A stretch of 5,489 nt of DNA, from contig CAMBXJ010000319.1 in NCBI GenBank assembly GCA_945871455.1, positions 1 through 5,489 of the forward strand, read 5' to 3'. The stretch is from Asaia bogorensis. Its GTDB lineage: Bacteria; Pseudomonadota; Alphaproteobacteria; Acetobacterales; Acetobacteraceae. A program made the position numbers and the translations under genes. Of this stretch, positions 1-5,322 are shown piece after piece (position 1 is the first letter of the stretch; each line of letters begins with the position of its first letter). A model generated the notes under the pieces. The model did not search any database. It was not told where the DNA came from and was given only the letters and a program-made list of their open reading frames with translations.

Positions 1-912
1 CAGGCCGATTTCTCGTTGCACCGCATTGTTGTTGATCATCGCGGTGGGCGATGCCTTGCTGTGCCGCCCGCGTGCCAGGGCGGTGTAGGTTTCCAGCATC
101 CGGCGCGCCAGCCCAAGCGTTACACCACAGAAACCGACAGCATAGAGCAGTGTGGACAGGATCGGATACAGCGGCCCGGTCTCCCGCCACTCCTCCGGCG
201 CATCGCGCGCCGGCGCATGTTCGTCCGGCACGAACAGGTCTTTCACAGTGTAGGTGTCGCTGCCGGTGCCGCGCAGGCCCAGCACATGCCAGTCGTCGAT
301 GATGGTGGCTTTATCCCGCGGGAACAGGAAGCTGCGCTCGTCTGGGCGGCCATGGCGCATATGCACGGACCCGTCCAGGTTGCGCACTGAACTATGCGCC
401 CCGATCCACCTGGTGTGGCGGCTGCCACTGGCAAAGCCCCAGGTGCCGGTCAGCCGGTAGCCGCCATCGACGCGAAAGCAGGTGCTGTGGTTGTGCTTGG
501 ACCCCCAGGCCAGACCCGTGCGCGGCCCGTCGAAGATCGCCGCCGCCGCCGTATGCGACATGGCGGCGGCGGAGGACGCGGCCGAGACATTGGACTGGTT
601 GACGAACCAGCCGGCGCTGGCATCGCCCCAGGCGACGGCTTCCGTGGTGCGGCAGAAGTCCAGCAGGTGGATTTCCTGGCCCCCCAGGCTTTTCGGCAGC
701 AGCAGGCGCAACATGTCCTGTTCGACCAGCGCATCAACGACTTCCGGAGTCAGCTCCCGCAGCCGGTCGATCTCCGCGCCATGCGCGTCCAGCAAGGGTT
801 GCAGAATGCGCGCCCGATCCGGCGCGCTGGCGATCAGCCCAGGAGGGACCATCCCGATTGGGGCGATCCCGTTGGCGTTAATCCCTGGAGGGGCGACGCT
901 ATCCATCGGCAT
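1..912 (-). CDS. acyl-CoA dehydrogenase-fold flavoenzyme, probable flavin-dependent monooxygenase-like (3' end cut off)
   Basis: The frame runs open from an ATG at 912 to the left edge, giving 304 residues of the N-terminal and middle domains. The C-terminal helical domain lies outside the window. Residues about 35-130 form the Ala-rich helical N-domain (LLLPKSLGG near 71-78, AWGDASAGW near 94-102). The beta domain follows, with LTGTWGFASGS at 154-164 and WHVLGLRGTGSDTY at 208-221, then FVPDEH. The LTGTW.FASG and GLRGTGS signatures are typical of the acyl-CoA dehydrogenase superfamily. The combination resembles the HpaH/HsaA/DszC branch, which uses reduced flavin to hydroxylate aromatic or sulfur substrates, rather than a beta-oxidation enzyme. 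This subfamily choice is inference. A second in-frame ATG at 906 has an equally good GAGGA ribosome site, so the start could be two codons later. The first 30 residues are Pro/Gly-rich and probably disordered. The neighbouring amidohydrolase fits a catabolic role. Confidence 0.88.
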   Translation of the reverse strand, partial: MPMDSVAPPGINANGIAPIGMVPPGLIASAPDRARILQPLLDAHGAEIDRLRELTPEVVDALVEQDMLRLLLPKSLGGQEIHLLDFCRTTEAVAWGDASAGWFVNQSNVSAASSAAAMSHTAAAAIFDGPRTGLAWGSKHNHSTCFRVDGGYRLTGTWGFASGSRHTRWIGAHSSVRNLDGSVHMRHGRPDERSFLFPRDKATIIDDWHVLGLRGTGSDTYTVKDLFVPDEHAPARDAPEEWRETGPLYPILSTLLYAVGFCGVTLGLARRMLETYTALARGRHSKASPTAMINNNAVQREIGL

Positions 913-937
913 TCCTCGGTCCTCTATCCTGCACCGA

Positions 938-966
938 GAGTGTGGGCCTGAATCCGGCAGCGTCAA
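938..966 (-). promoter_or_regulatory. possible promoter of the acyl-CoA-dehydrogenase-type gene
   Basis: On the minus strand TTGACG (966-961) is a good -35 box. At 17 bases' spacing the -10 position reads ACACTC, which is a poor match to TATAAT. An AT-rich stretch at about 982-997 sits upstream where an UP element or activator site would lie. Without a good -10 box this is only a candidate, and it may need an activator. Confidence 0.25.
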
Positions 967-973
967 CCTTCGC

Positions 974-1004
974 CAGTCCGGTGTTAATTGGAAATTTCGG
1001 ACTG
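974..1004. promoter_or_regulatory. inverted repeat with AT-rich core, possible operator
   Basis: CAGTCCG at 974-980 and CGGACTG at 998-1004 are perfect 7-base inverted arms. They flank a 17-base centre that is strikingly AT-rich for this GC-rich window (contains TTAATTGGAAATTT). The element lies just upstream of the possible -35 box of the flavoenzyme gene, where a dimeric activator or repressor could bind. It also contains the palindrome GAAATTTC. Confidence 0.35.
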
Positions 1005-1020
1005 TTCCGGCAAGCGCCCG

Positions 1021-1047
1021 GGCCGTGACGGGCGATCCGTCACGGCC
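1021..1047 (-). terminator. hairpin downstream of the amidohydrolase gene, probable terminator
   Basis: GGCCGTGACGG at 1021-1031 and CCGTCACGGCC at 1037-1047 are a perfect 11-base inverted repeat with a 5-base loop (GCGAT). It begins 17 bases past the amidohydrolase stop codon. No T-run follows on the minus strand, so it is not a classical intrinsic terminator. It could instead stabilise the 3' end of the mRNA, attenuate read-through into the next gene, or help Rho-dependent termination. Confidence 0.55.
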
Positions 1048-1064
1048 GCGGTCATGACCCGCGA

Positions 1065-2138
1065 TCAGGGTGCGATCAGGCGATACACCCGCGCCGCGGT
1101 TCCGCTGTAGAGCGCTTTCTTCTCGGCGGCGGACGCATTGGTCGTAATGCGCTTGAACGCATTCCACAGTTCCGTGTAGCCGCCGGACTGCTTGTCGGGT
1201 GGGAAATTACTTTCGAACATGCAGCGTTCTACCCCGAAGGACTCGATGCACGGCTCGATATACTGCCGCCATGCGGATGCCAGGTCCTCGGACGACGGTG
1301 GCACATCCTGTTCGTGGAAGTTGAACCCGAAGGACGTCATGCCGATTCCGCCCAGCTTGACGTTGACGTTCGGGCACCTGGCAAGCTCCGCGATGTTCTT
1401 GCGCCAACCTGCCAGAATTTCCTGCCGCTGGCCGGAATAGGGACCGACCCCCAGCACGCCGCCGACATGGTTCAGGATGATGGTGGTATCCGGAAACGCG
1501 CGCGCCAGGTCGATCGCGTCGGGCAGTTGCGGATGATACTGCCAGGACTCGAAACTGAGACCGAGCCTGGCCAACTGGGCAAAGCCTTCACGGAACGTCT
1601 TGTCCAGCACGATATGCGGCGGAATGACGCGCGAGACGAAATTCTGGATCGAGGGATGCGCATCCCACGACACGCCGTAACGAATGCCGCGGAAGCGTCC
1701 GCCGCCGACGGCCATCTGTGCTTCCAGCACATCACGCACGCGGGCGCCCAGGGTCAAATCGGCATGGCCGATGATCGCCTCGGCGACGCGGCATGGACCG
1801 TAATTGCCGGATGCGCTCATGGCGGCGATGCCATTGACGAATTCGACTTCGCCGACAGGGGCCATCTCTGGCGCGCCGCCCTTGCGGTACATTGCCTGGC
1901 ATTCCAGGAAGACAGTGGAAACGATGTTGTGCCCACCGCCGATATCGGCCAGCAGATGCGGCAGGAAATACTGGCCGCGATGGGGCGTATCCCAGAAATG
2001 ATGGTGCGGATCGATGATCGGCAGATCCGGCTCCAGCGCCGCCTCCGTGGGGCGCTTGGCCAGCCAGGCCGCCAGGTCCGCGTCGTTGCGGTAGACGATG
2101 CCGCGAAATTCGCCTTTCGAATCCCCGATCAGAGCCAT
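1065..2138 (-). CDS. amidohydrolase family protein (COG3618 type, TIM-barrel metal-dependent hydrolase)
   Basis: This is a complete 357-residue protein of normal length for amidohydrolase family 2. Enzymes of this group hydrolyse lactones or amides, or decarboxylate aromatic acids, in a (beta/alpha)8 barrel. After an N-terminal lead-in, IIDPHHHFWD at 41-50 supplies the HxH metal pair of strand 1 (H45, H47). Later candidate ligands are H202 (WQYHPQLPD) and H224 (ILNHVGG). Strand 8 reads MFESNFPPDK at 307-316, so Asn311 occupies the place where many relatives have the catalytic Asp (SDWP). I recall FESNFP as a recurrent variant in this subfamily, so it need not mean loss of function. No signal peptide is visible, so it is probably cytosolic. 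The ATG at 2138 follows a strong AGGAGAGGA ribosome site. The downstream acyl-CoA-dehydrogenase-like flavoenzyme suggests a shared degradative pathway; the substrate is unknown. Confidence 0.92.
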   Translation of the reverse strand: MALIGDSKGEFRGIVYRNDADLAAWLAKRPTEAALEPDLPIIDPHHHFWDTPHRGQYFLPHLLADIGGGHNIVSTVFLECQAMYRKGGAPEMAPVGEVEFVNGIAAMSASGNYGPCRVAEAIIGHADLTLGARVRDVLEAQMAVGGGRFRGIRYGVSWDAHPSIQNFVSRVIPPHIVLDKTFREGFAQLARLGLSFESWQYHPQLPDAIDLARAFPDTTIILNHVGGVLGVGPYSGQRQEILAGWRKNIAELARCPNVNVKLGGIGMTSFGFNFHEQDVPPSSEDLASAWRQYIEPCIESFGVERCMFESNFPPDKQSGGYTELWNAFKRITTNASAAEKKALYSGTAARVYRLIAP

Positions 2139-2633
2139 GTTGGTTTCCTCTCCTGTTGTCCTGGGACAGGGCCGCTGTTGGCGAGCGCGAGCGATATCCC
2201 GCGTCCGTCGCAGGCCGGGACGTCCATCGGAAACAGCTTACGCCGATGGTCCGAAATCTCAACTCGCGTACGGCGTCGGCGGATCAAATCACGGACCGAC
2301 ACTGACGCCACCGGACCCTGTGCCTCACCGTGGTCCTCGGCGCCCGCCGTGTGATGCCCTTGCGAACGATCGGACATATGTCGGCCGGTCCGGCAGGCAG
2401 GCGGGGTCGACCACCTGCGCCACAAGAGCCATCAACATGGAACCCCGGTCGGACGCGTACGGGACCGCGCATGGAAACGGGAGGCCGCGGGTACCCGACG
2501 ACCGCGACCGCGCCGTGCCGGCTTCAGCGATATATGCCGGCGGACCCGTCTTAACGATTTGCCGCCAGCAACGATTCGCCCAGGCGCGCCATCTGTTGCA
2601 AGTCCCCGGCCTCGACGCGTCGCGTTGTCCGAC
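2139..2633. other. 495-base intergenic stretch without a convincing gene
   Basis: This stretch separates the methyltransferase stop from the amidohydrolase start. It holds the amidohydrolase ribosome site and possible promoter near its left end. Next to the methyltransferase stop it holds a short protein-like tail in another frame (2551-2620). I found no strong terminator and no transposase or inverted terminal repeats. The open frames here lack ribosome sites, recognisable motifs and the strong third-position G/C bias of the neighbouring genes. Confidence 0.6.
2235..2262 (-). promoter_or_regulatory. possible promoter of the amidohydrolase gene
   Basis: The minus strand shows TTGAGA (2262-2257), 16 bases, then TAAGCT (2240-2235), about 95 bases before the amidohydrolase start. 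The -35 box is good and the -10 box is poor. Inverted arms, CGCCGA at 2241-2246 and TCGGCG at 2276-2281, flank the -35 region. The motif GTCCGAAATCTC (plus strand 2249-2260) lies in the spacer and overlaps the -35 box, where a repressor would act. This is suggestive only. Confidence 0.27.
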
Positions 2634-3464
2634 CTATCCGCCCGATCGAAAGGCCAGCATGCGGTAGGTGAGGAAACCGTGCATGTGCAACCACCGGAAC
2701 ACGGCACCCGCATCGGGTCGGGCCCGTCGTTCCGGGGACGCATCCGGCGATACGATCCGGTAGGTCGGCAAGGTCGCCTGGCTCCAATCCTCGTCTATTG
2801 TTACTTGCAGGCCGCACTCTTGGGCCATCGACGCCAGATCGGCGGCTTCCAACCACACGTCCGGCCAGGGGCCGTAATCGCGACGGATGACGGCCTGCAT
2901 CGCCTCCGCTGGCCAGGGTGCCGAACCGGTGGGACGGTGCAGGAGGATATCCGTGATCAGCAGGACACCGCCTCGGCGCAGCACCCGCGCGGCTTCGGCC
3001 AGGAAGCCCCGACGGGTCGGAAAGTGGAACATCGCTTCCACCGCGAACACGACATCGAAAACCCCGCGCCCGAACGGCAAGGCACAGGCATCGGCTTCCA
3101 CCAGGCTCAATCGATTGCCAGCGCGTGGTGCGATGGATCGGCAGATATCCAATTGCCGTCGATCGATGTTCAGACCGACCAGTGACGTATCGGCGTGGCG
3201 TTCGTTCAGGGCGGCCAGGGTGCCGCCGAGGCCGCATCCGACATCCAACACGCATTGCCCGGTCCGCGCGCCGACATGAGCGATCATGCGCTCGGTCAGG
3301 CGGGACTGGGCCATTGCGAACTCGTTCGGCAGCACCGGGGTGGACAGTGGCGGCGGATCGTCCCAATAGCCCAAATGCACATGCCGTCCCGCATGGCCGG
3401 AACGATACGCGGCGATCAGGACGTCGAAATAGGCGGGCAGGGCAGGGCGTCGCGAACCGGTCAT
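2634..3464 (-). CDS. class I SAM-dependent methyltransferase (small-molecule type)
   Basis: This 276-residue protein has a Rossmann-fold methyltransferase domain at about 60-175. Motif I is VLDVGCGLGG (72-81), the glycine-rich SAM loop. The acidic ribose-binding strand is GLNIDRRQLD (97-106). ADACALPF (124-131) is the usual adenine-side motif, and FDVVFAVEAMFHF (136-148) is motif IV with the post-motif strand. HVHLGYWD at 28-35 is an N-terminal signature of methyltransferases acting on small molecules, such as the tocopherol, prenyl-diphosphate and antibiotic-tailoring groups. The C-terminus closes with LTYRMLAFR, a plausible last strand. The transferred-to atom (O, N or C) cannot be decided. 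The ATG at 3464 lies 3 bases after the stop of the preceding oxygenase gene, with only a weak GGGG ribosome site, so translational coupling is likely. A coding-like tail in a shifted frame follows the stop (see findings). Confidence 0.92.
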   Translation of the reverse strand: MTGSRRPALPAYFDVLIAAYRSGHAGRHVHLGYWDDPPPLSTPVLPNEFAMAQSRLTERMIAHVGARTGQCVLDVGCGLGGTLAALNERHADTSLVGLNIDRRQLDICRSIAPRAGNRLSLVEADACALPFGRGVFDVVFAVEAMFHFPTRRGFLAEAARVLRRGGVLLITDILLHRPTGSAPWPAEAMQAVIRRDYGPWPDVWLEAADLASMAQECGLQVTIDEDWSQATLPTYRIVSPDASPERRARPDAGAVFRWLHMHGFLTYRMLAFRSGG

Positions 3465-3467
3465 CGG

Positions 3468-4292
3468 TCAGCCCCAGCAATAGACACGGTCGGCGGCGCG
3501 GCTCTCGGCCATGAAACTGCACGCGGTCCATCGCGTGGTCGAACCTTCGACTTGGGTTACACGATGCAGAAACCGGCCGGAGTTGAACAGGATCATCTCC
3601 CCCGGTTCCAGGCGAAAGGACACCTTCTCCACATCGTCCAGATGAATGTGGGACGCATCGTCAGGACCATCCGCCATACGATATGGACGGCCACCGTGGT
3701 GCAAATTGAAAATCTCCAGCGCGCCCCCGGTGTCCGCCCGGGAAAACGCGAGCACGAACGAAAACAGATCGGTGCCGATCAACGGCGTGACCATGCGGTA
3801 GCTGTGGCGGAACGCCTGTTCGTTGTCGAAATGTGGCGGAATGAAACCACCCGGCAGGTGCGCTCGCAACGTGGTGAACATGTGGTGGATGTCGGCAGAG
3901 GGGCCGGGAACGGCCGCATAGCAACGGCCACGATCCAGGGACGCAAGCAGGCTGGACACGCGGGATTGCAGGTCGATGCTGCCCGCGAAGACCTGCTTCA
4001 GGCGGCTGGCGAATATAGGTGCGTTCTGGAAATAAACCGTCAGGTCCGGCGAGGCGAGATTGAGGTTGATGCCGAGGAAATAGGCTTTCATCCGCGCGGG
4101 AAAGAAGCTGCGGATCAGGCCGTGGTCGTCCGCTTCCAGGCGATCCTGGATGCGGGCGCAAGTGGCCCGGTCGTAGACGCCTCGCAGGATGATGCCTTCG
4201 AACGCGCCTTCCCGCATCCGCCTTATGGCATCGGGGAACGCCGCGACGTCCGTGGCCGAGATGACGATGGTACGAAAGAAACTGTCTGACAT
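3468..4292 (-). CDS. 2-oxoglutarate/Fe(II)-dependent oxygenase
   Basis: This 274-residue protein fits the double-stranded beta-helix dioxygenases that couple 2-oxoglutarate decarboxylation to hydroxylation or a related oxidation. The iron facial triad is visible: H154 and D156 in IPPHFDNE, and H243 in FNSGRFLHRVTQVEG. R254, eleven residues later in TTRWT, is the expected 2-oxoglutarate-binding Arg. An Asp in the HxD position argues against a halogenase, which would have Gly or Ala there. Layout and length resemble prolyl-hydroxylase-like single-domain enzymes, but the substrate is unknown. There is no signal peptide. I chose ATG 4292 (MSDSFF) over the in-frame ATG at 4364 because the extra 24 residues are Arg/Pro-rich and look untranslated. 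Also, a promoter-like sequence falls inside that extension. The ribosome site (CGGAA) is weak. It is the first gene of a tight pair with the methyltransferase, implying successive action on one substrate. Confidence 0.88.
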   Translation of the reverse strand: MSDSFFRTIVISATDVAAFPDAIRRMREGAFEGIILRGVYDRATCARIQDRLEADDHGLIRSFFPARMKAYFLGINLNLASPDLTVYFQNAPIFASRLKQVFAGSIDLQSRVSSLLASLDRGRCYAAVPGPSADIHHMFTTLRAHLPGGFIPPHFDNEQAFRHSYRMVTPLIGTDLFSFVLAFSRADTGGALEIFNLHHGGRPYRMADGPDDASHIHLDDVEKVSFRLEPGEMILFNSGRFLHRVTQVEGSTTRWTACSFMAESRAADRVYCWG

Positions 4293-4315
4293 GGCGCATT
4301 CCGCGGATGCGGGAC

Positions 4316-4343
4316 GGTATGACCGACATGTTGGGCGGGTCAA
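4316..4343 (-). promoter_or_regulatory. possible promoter of the oxygenase-methyltransferase pair
   Basis: On the minus strand TTGACC (4343-4338) is followed after 16 bases by CATACC (4321-4316), a TTGAC/TATA-like pair of the alphaproteobacterial kind. Transcription would start near 4309, leaving a leader of roughly 17 bases before the ATG at 4292. The -10 box matches only its core. Confidence 0.35.
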
Positions 4344-4375
4344 GCCGGGGCGCGAGTTAAACATCGGGCCGCGGC

Positions 4376-4394
4376 GAACCGAAACCGCCGGTTC
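4376..4394. promoter_or_regulatory. short inverted repeat upstream of the oxygenase promoter
   Basis: GAACCG at 4376-4381 and CGGTTC at 4389-4394 are perfect 6-base arms around a 7-base centre. They lie about 33 bases upstream of the possible -35 box. They could be a regulator site, but a repeat this short can arise by chance in GC-rich DNA. Confidence 0.2.
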
Positions 4395-4462
4395 ATCCGG
4401 CCAACCGTTCGGGCGAATACCCCCGGCCCTCGCAAGCCGCCTGGCACGGTCTATGGCGACAG

Positions 4463-4483
4463 GGGGCGGGGCATGGCCGCCCC
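4463..4483 (-). terminator. possible hairpin terminator after the lipoprotein gene
   Basis: GGGGCGG at 4463-4469 and CCGCCCC at 4477-4483 form a 7-base all-G/C stem with a 7-base loop. It starts 6 bases beyond the lipoprotein stop codon on the minus strand. No T-run follows. Its position separates the envelope block from the oxygenase unit. Confidence 0.4.
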
Positions 4484-4489
4484 GGCGCG

Positions 4490-4768
4490 CTATTCAATCC
4501 TGTAAGAAACGAACCTCTTGGACTTGCAGGAGCCATCGTAGTTGACGTAGTGGCAGTCCGGGCTTGTTCTGTACTTCAGCCGCGGATCAGGGCGAGCGAT
4601 GACGATGTCGTTGGATTTGTCTCGGCTGTCCGGTAACAGGGAAATCGGTGGATCGGTCGGCAATGACGCGACAACCTGTGTGGCACTTACCGATAAGGCG
4701 GCAGGTTCCAACGGCGCGCAGCCCGCGGCGCCAACGGCGATGCAGATGGCGGCGATCAAACATCGCAT
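4490..4768 (-). CDS. small probable lipoprotein, function unknown
   Basis: This 92-residue protein begins MRCLIAAICIAVGAAGCAP. It has one basic residue, a short hydrophobic helix and a lipobox-like AAGC with Cys17 as the lipidation site. The -3 residue is Ala rather than the commoner Leu, so the lipobox is acceptable but not ideal. The following Ala does not signal inner-membrane retention, so outer-membrane anchoring would be expected. The mature part is hydrophilic and ends with two further cysteines (SPDCHYVNYDGSCKSK, 69-84) that could form a disulfide in the periplasm. The ATG at 4768 has a GGAG ribosome site 8 bases upstream. The in-frame extension up to 4945 is low-complexity Arg/Pro-rich sequence and would bury the signal peptide, so I exclude it. 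I do not recognise the family. It lies between other exported-protein genes. Confidence 0.75.
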   Translation of the reverse strand: MRCLIAAICIAVGAAGCAPLEPAALSVSATQVVASLPTDPPISLLPDSRDKSNDIVIARPDPRLKYRTSPDCHYVNYDGSCKSKRFVSYRIE

Positions 4769-4953
4769 GTTGCTGCTCCATATAGAAATTTCAGTGGCGG
4801 CGCGACACTCTCGCGCGCGGTTGTGGCGTTGCGCCCCGTCATGGCGGTCCGCGGTTGCGTGGTCCGGCGTGGTCCGGTCAATCAACCTCGTCGACCCGCC
4901 AGGCGGCGAACGACCGCCAGTCGGAGAGACGGGGGCCATGAACATCCCGACAC
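4769..4953. other. 185-base gap with a 10-base tandem repeat
   Basis: The gap lies between the secreted-protein stop and the lipoprotein start. CGTGGTCCGG occurs twice in tandem at 4858-4877. A weak 5-base stem, GGCGG/CCGCC, at 4902-4918 could mark the 3' end of the upstream transcript. TTGACC occurs on the minus strand here, but no -10 box follows at a proper distance. The palindrome GAAATTTC lies at 4785-4792, just ahead of the lipoprotein ribosome site. Confidence 0.4.
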
Positions 4954-5253
4954 CTATCGAATTTGGAGTGTAAACCCCGGGGAAGGACCATAGATTACCG
5001 GAGGCGGGTAGTAATAGGGCGCGTCATAACGCGGCGATCCATAGATGATAGGCGGCGCCCGATAATAACCCCCGTTCCAGTCGTGCTGATGCCGGCGCTT
5101 ATCCCAGTGATTGCCTCTGTCGTTCCCGCGTCCCTGGGCCAGTGCCTCACCGGCAACCGCCCCTGCAACAAGAATCACCAGAAGGCCGGCAAGTCCCGTC
5201 ACGGTCCGTGTGCAAAAACACCCCATCGAATTGCCTTCCTCACGACGCTTCAT
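4954..5253 (-). CDS. small secreted basic, Tyr/Pro-rich protein
   Basis: This 99-residue protein starts at ATG 5253 behind a strong GGGAGG ribosome site. A signal peptide is clear: a basic start, a hydrophobic core TGLAGLLVILVAGAVAG (19-35) and a cleavage-like ALA|Q after residue 39. The mature chain of about 60 residues opens with a charged, His/Asp/Arg-rich segment (GRGNDRGNHWDKRRHQHDWN). It continues with a Tyr/Pro-rich part in which PPIIYG (67-72) is echoed as PPVIYG (84-89), and it ends GFTLQIR. Small exported proteins with PPVxYG repeats are common in alphaproteobacteria, usually unnamed. An envelope or metal-binding role is possible, but nothing proves it. A second in-frame ATG at 5226 (MGCFCT) also has a good GAGGAAGG ribosome site and would give 90 residues with the same signal peptide. 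Spacing to the gene on its right is 60 bases. Confidence 0.78.
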   Translation of the reverse strand: MKRREEGNSMGCFCTRTVTGLAGLLVILVAGAVAGEALAQGRGNDRGNHWDKRRHQHDWNGGYYRAPPIIYGSPRYDAPYYYPPPVIYGPSPGFTLQIR

Positions 5254-5308
5254 ATCGACCTCCCGCTCCGCGGTGCCCAAAATTCTTCGATACAGACGTT
5301 GAAATATA

Positions 5309-5322
5309 CGCGCCTAGGCGCG
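5309..5322 (-). terminator. palindrome at the end of the Spy/CpxP-like gene
   Basis: CGCGCCTAGGCGCG is a perfect 14-base palindrome that contains the stop codon (5316-5314). As RNA it can fold as a 5-base stem with a CUAG loop, followed on the minus strand by TATATTTC. This gives a weak terminator-like shape. It may only reduce read-through into the secreted-protein gene. Confidence 0.25.

Noticed and set aside
394..1057. Plus-strand open frames at 394-951 and 482-1057
   Set aside because: They are shadows of the acyl-CoA-dehydrogenase-type gene, whose minus-strand frame holds continuous family motifs from 912 to the left edge.
1051..1080. GCGATCAGG repeated twice at the amidohydrolase stop as a possible repeat element
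   Set aside because: There are only two 9-base copies, one within the coding end; this is explained by chance and codon use.
1314..2354. 346-codon plus-strand open frame opposite the amidohydrolase
   Set aside because: It is antisense to a gene with clear family motifs, and its translation has no recognisable fold or signal.
2129..2377. 83-codon minus-strand frame (ATG at 2377) overlapping the amidohydrolase start by 10 bases
   Set aside because: The overlap hinted at translational coupling, but there is no ribosome site, codon bias is weak and the protein has no recognisable feature.
2551..3531. 326-codon minus-strand frame overlapping the whole methyltransferase
   Set aside because: It is Arg-rich shadow sequence over most of its length, while the methyltransferase frame carries all the SAM motifs. 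Only its last 25 or so residues look coding, and these are reported as a finding.
3195..4289. 364-codon open frame on the plus strand opposite the oxygenase and methyltransferase genes
   Set aside because: It mirrors the G/C-biased codons of two well-supported minus-strand genes, shows no domain motif and has no clear ribosome site.
4293..4364. N-terminal extension of the oxygenase to ATG 4364
   Set aside because: The 24 extra residues are Arg/Pro-rich and unlike the domain, and they overlap the best promoter candidate.
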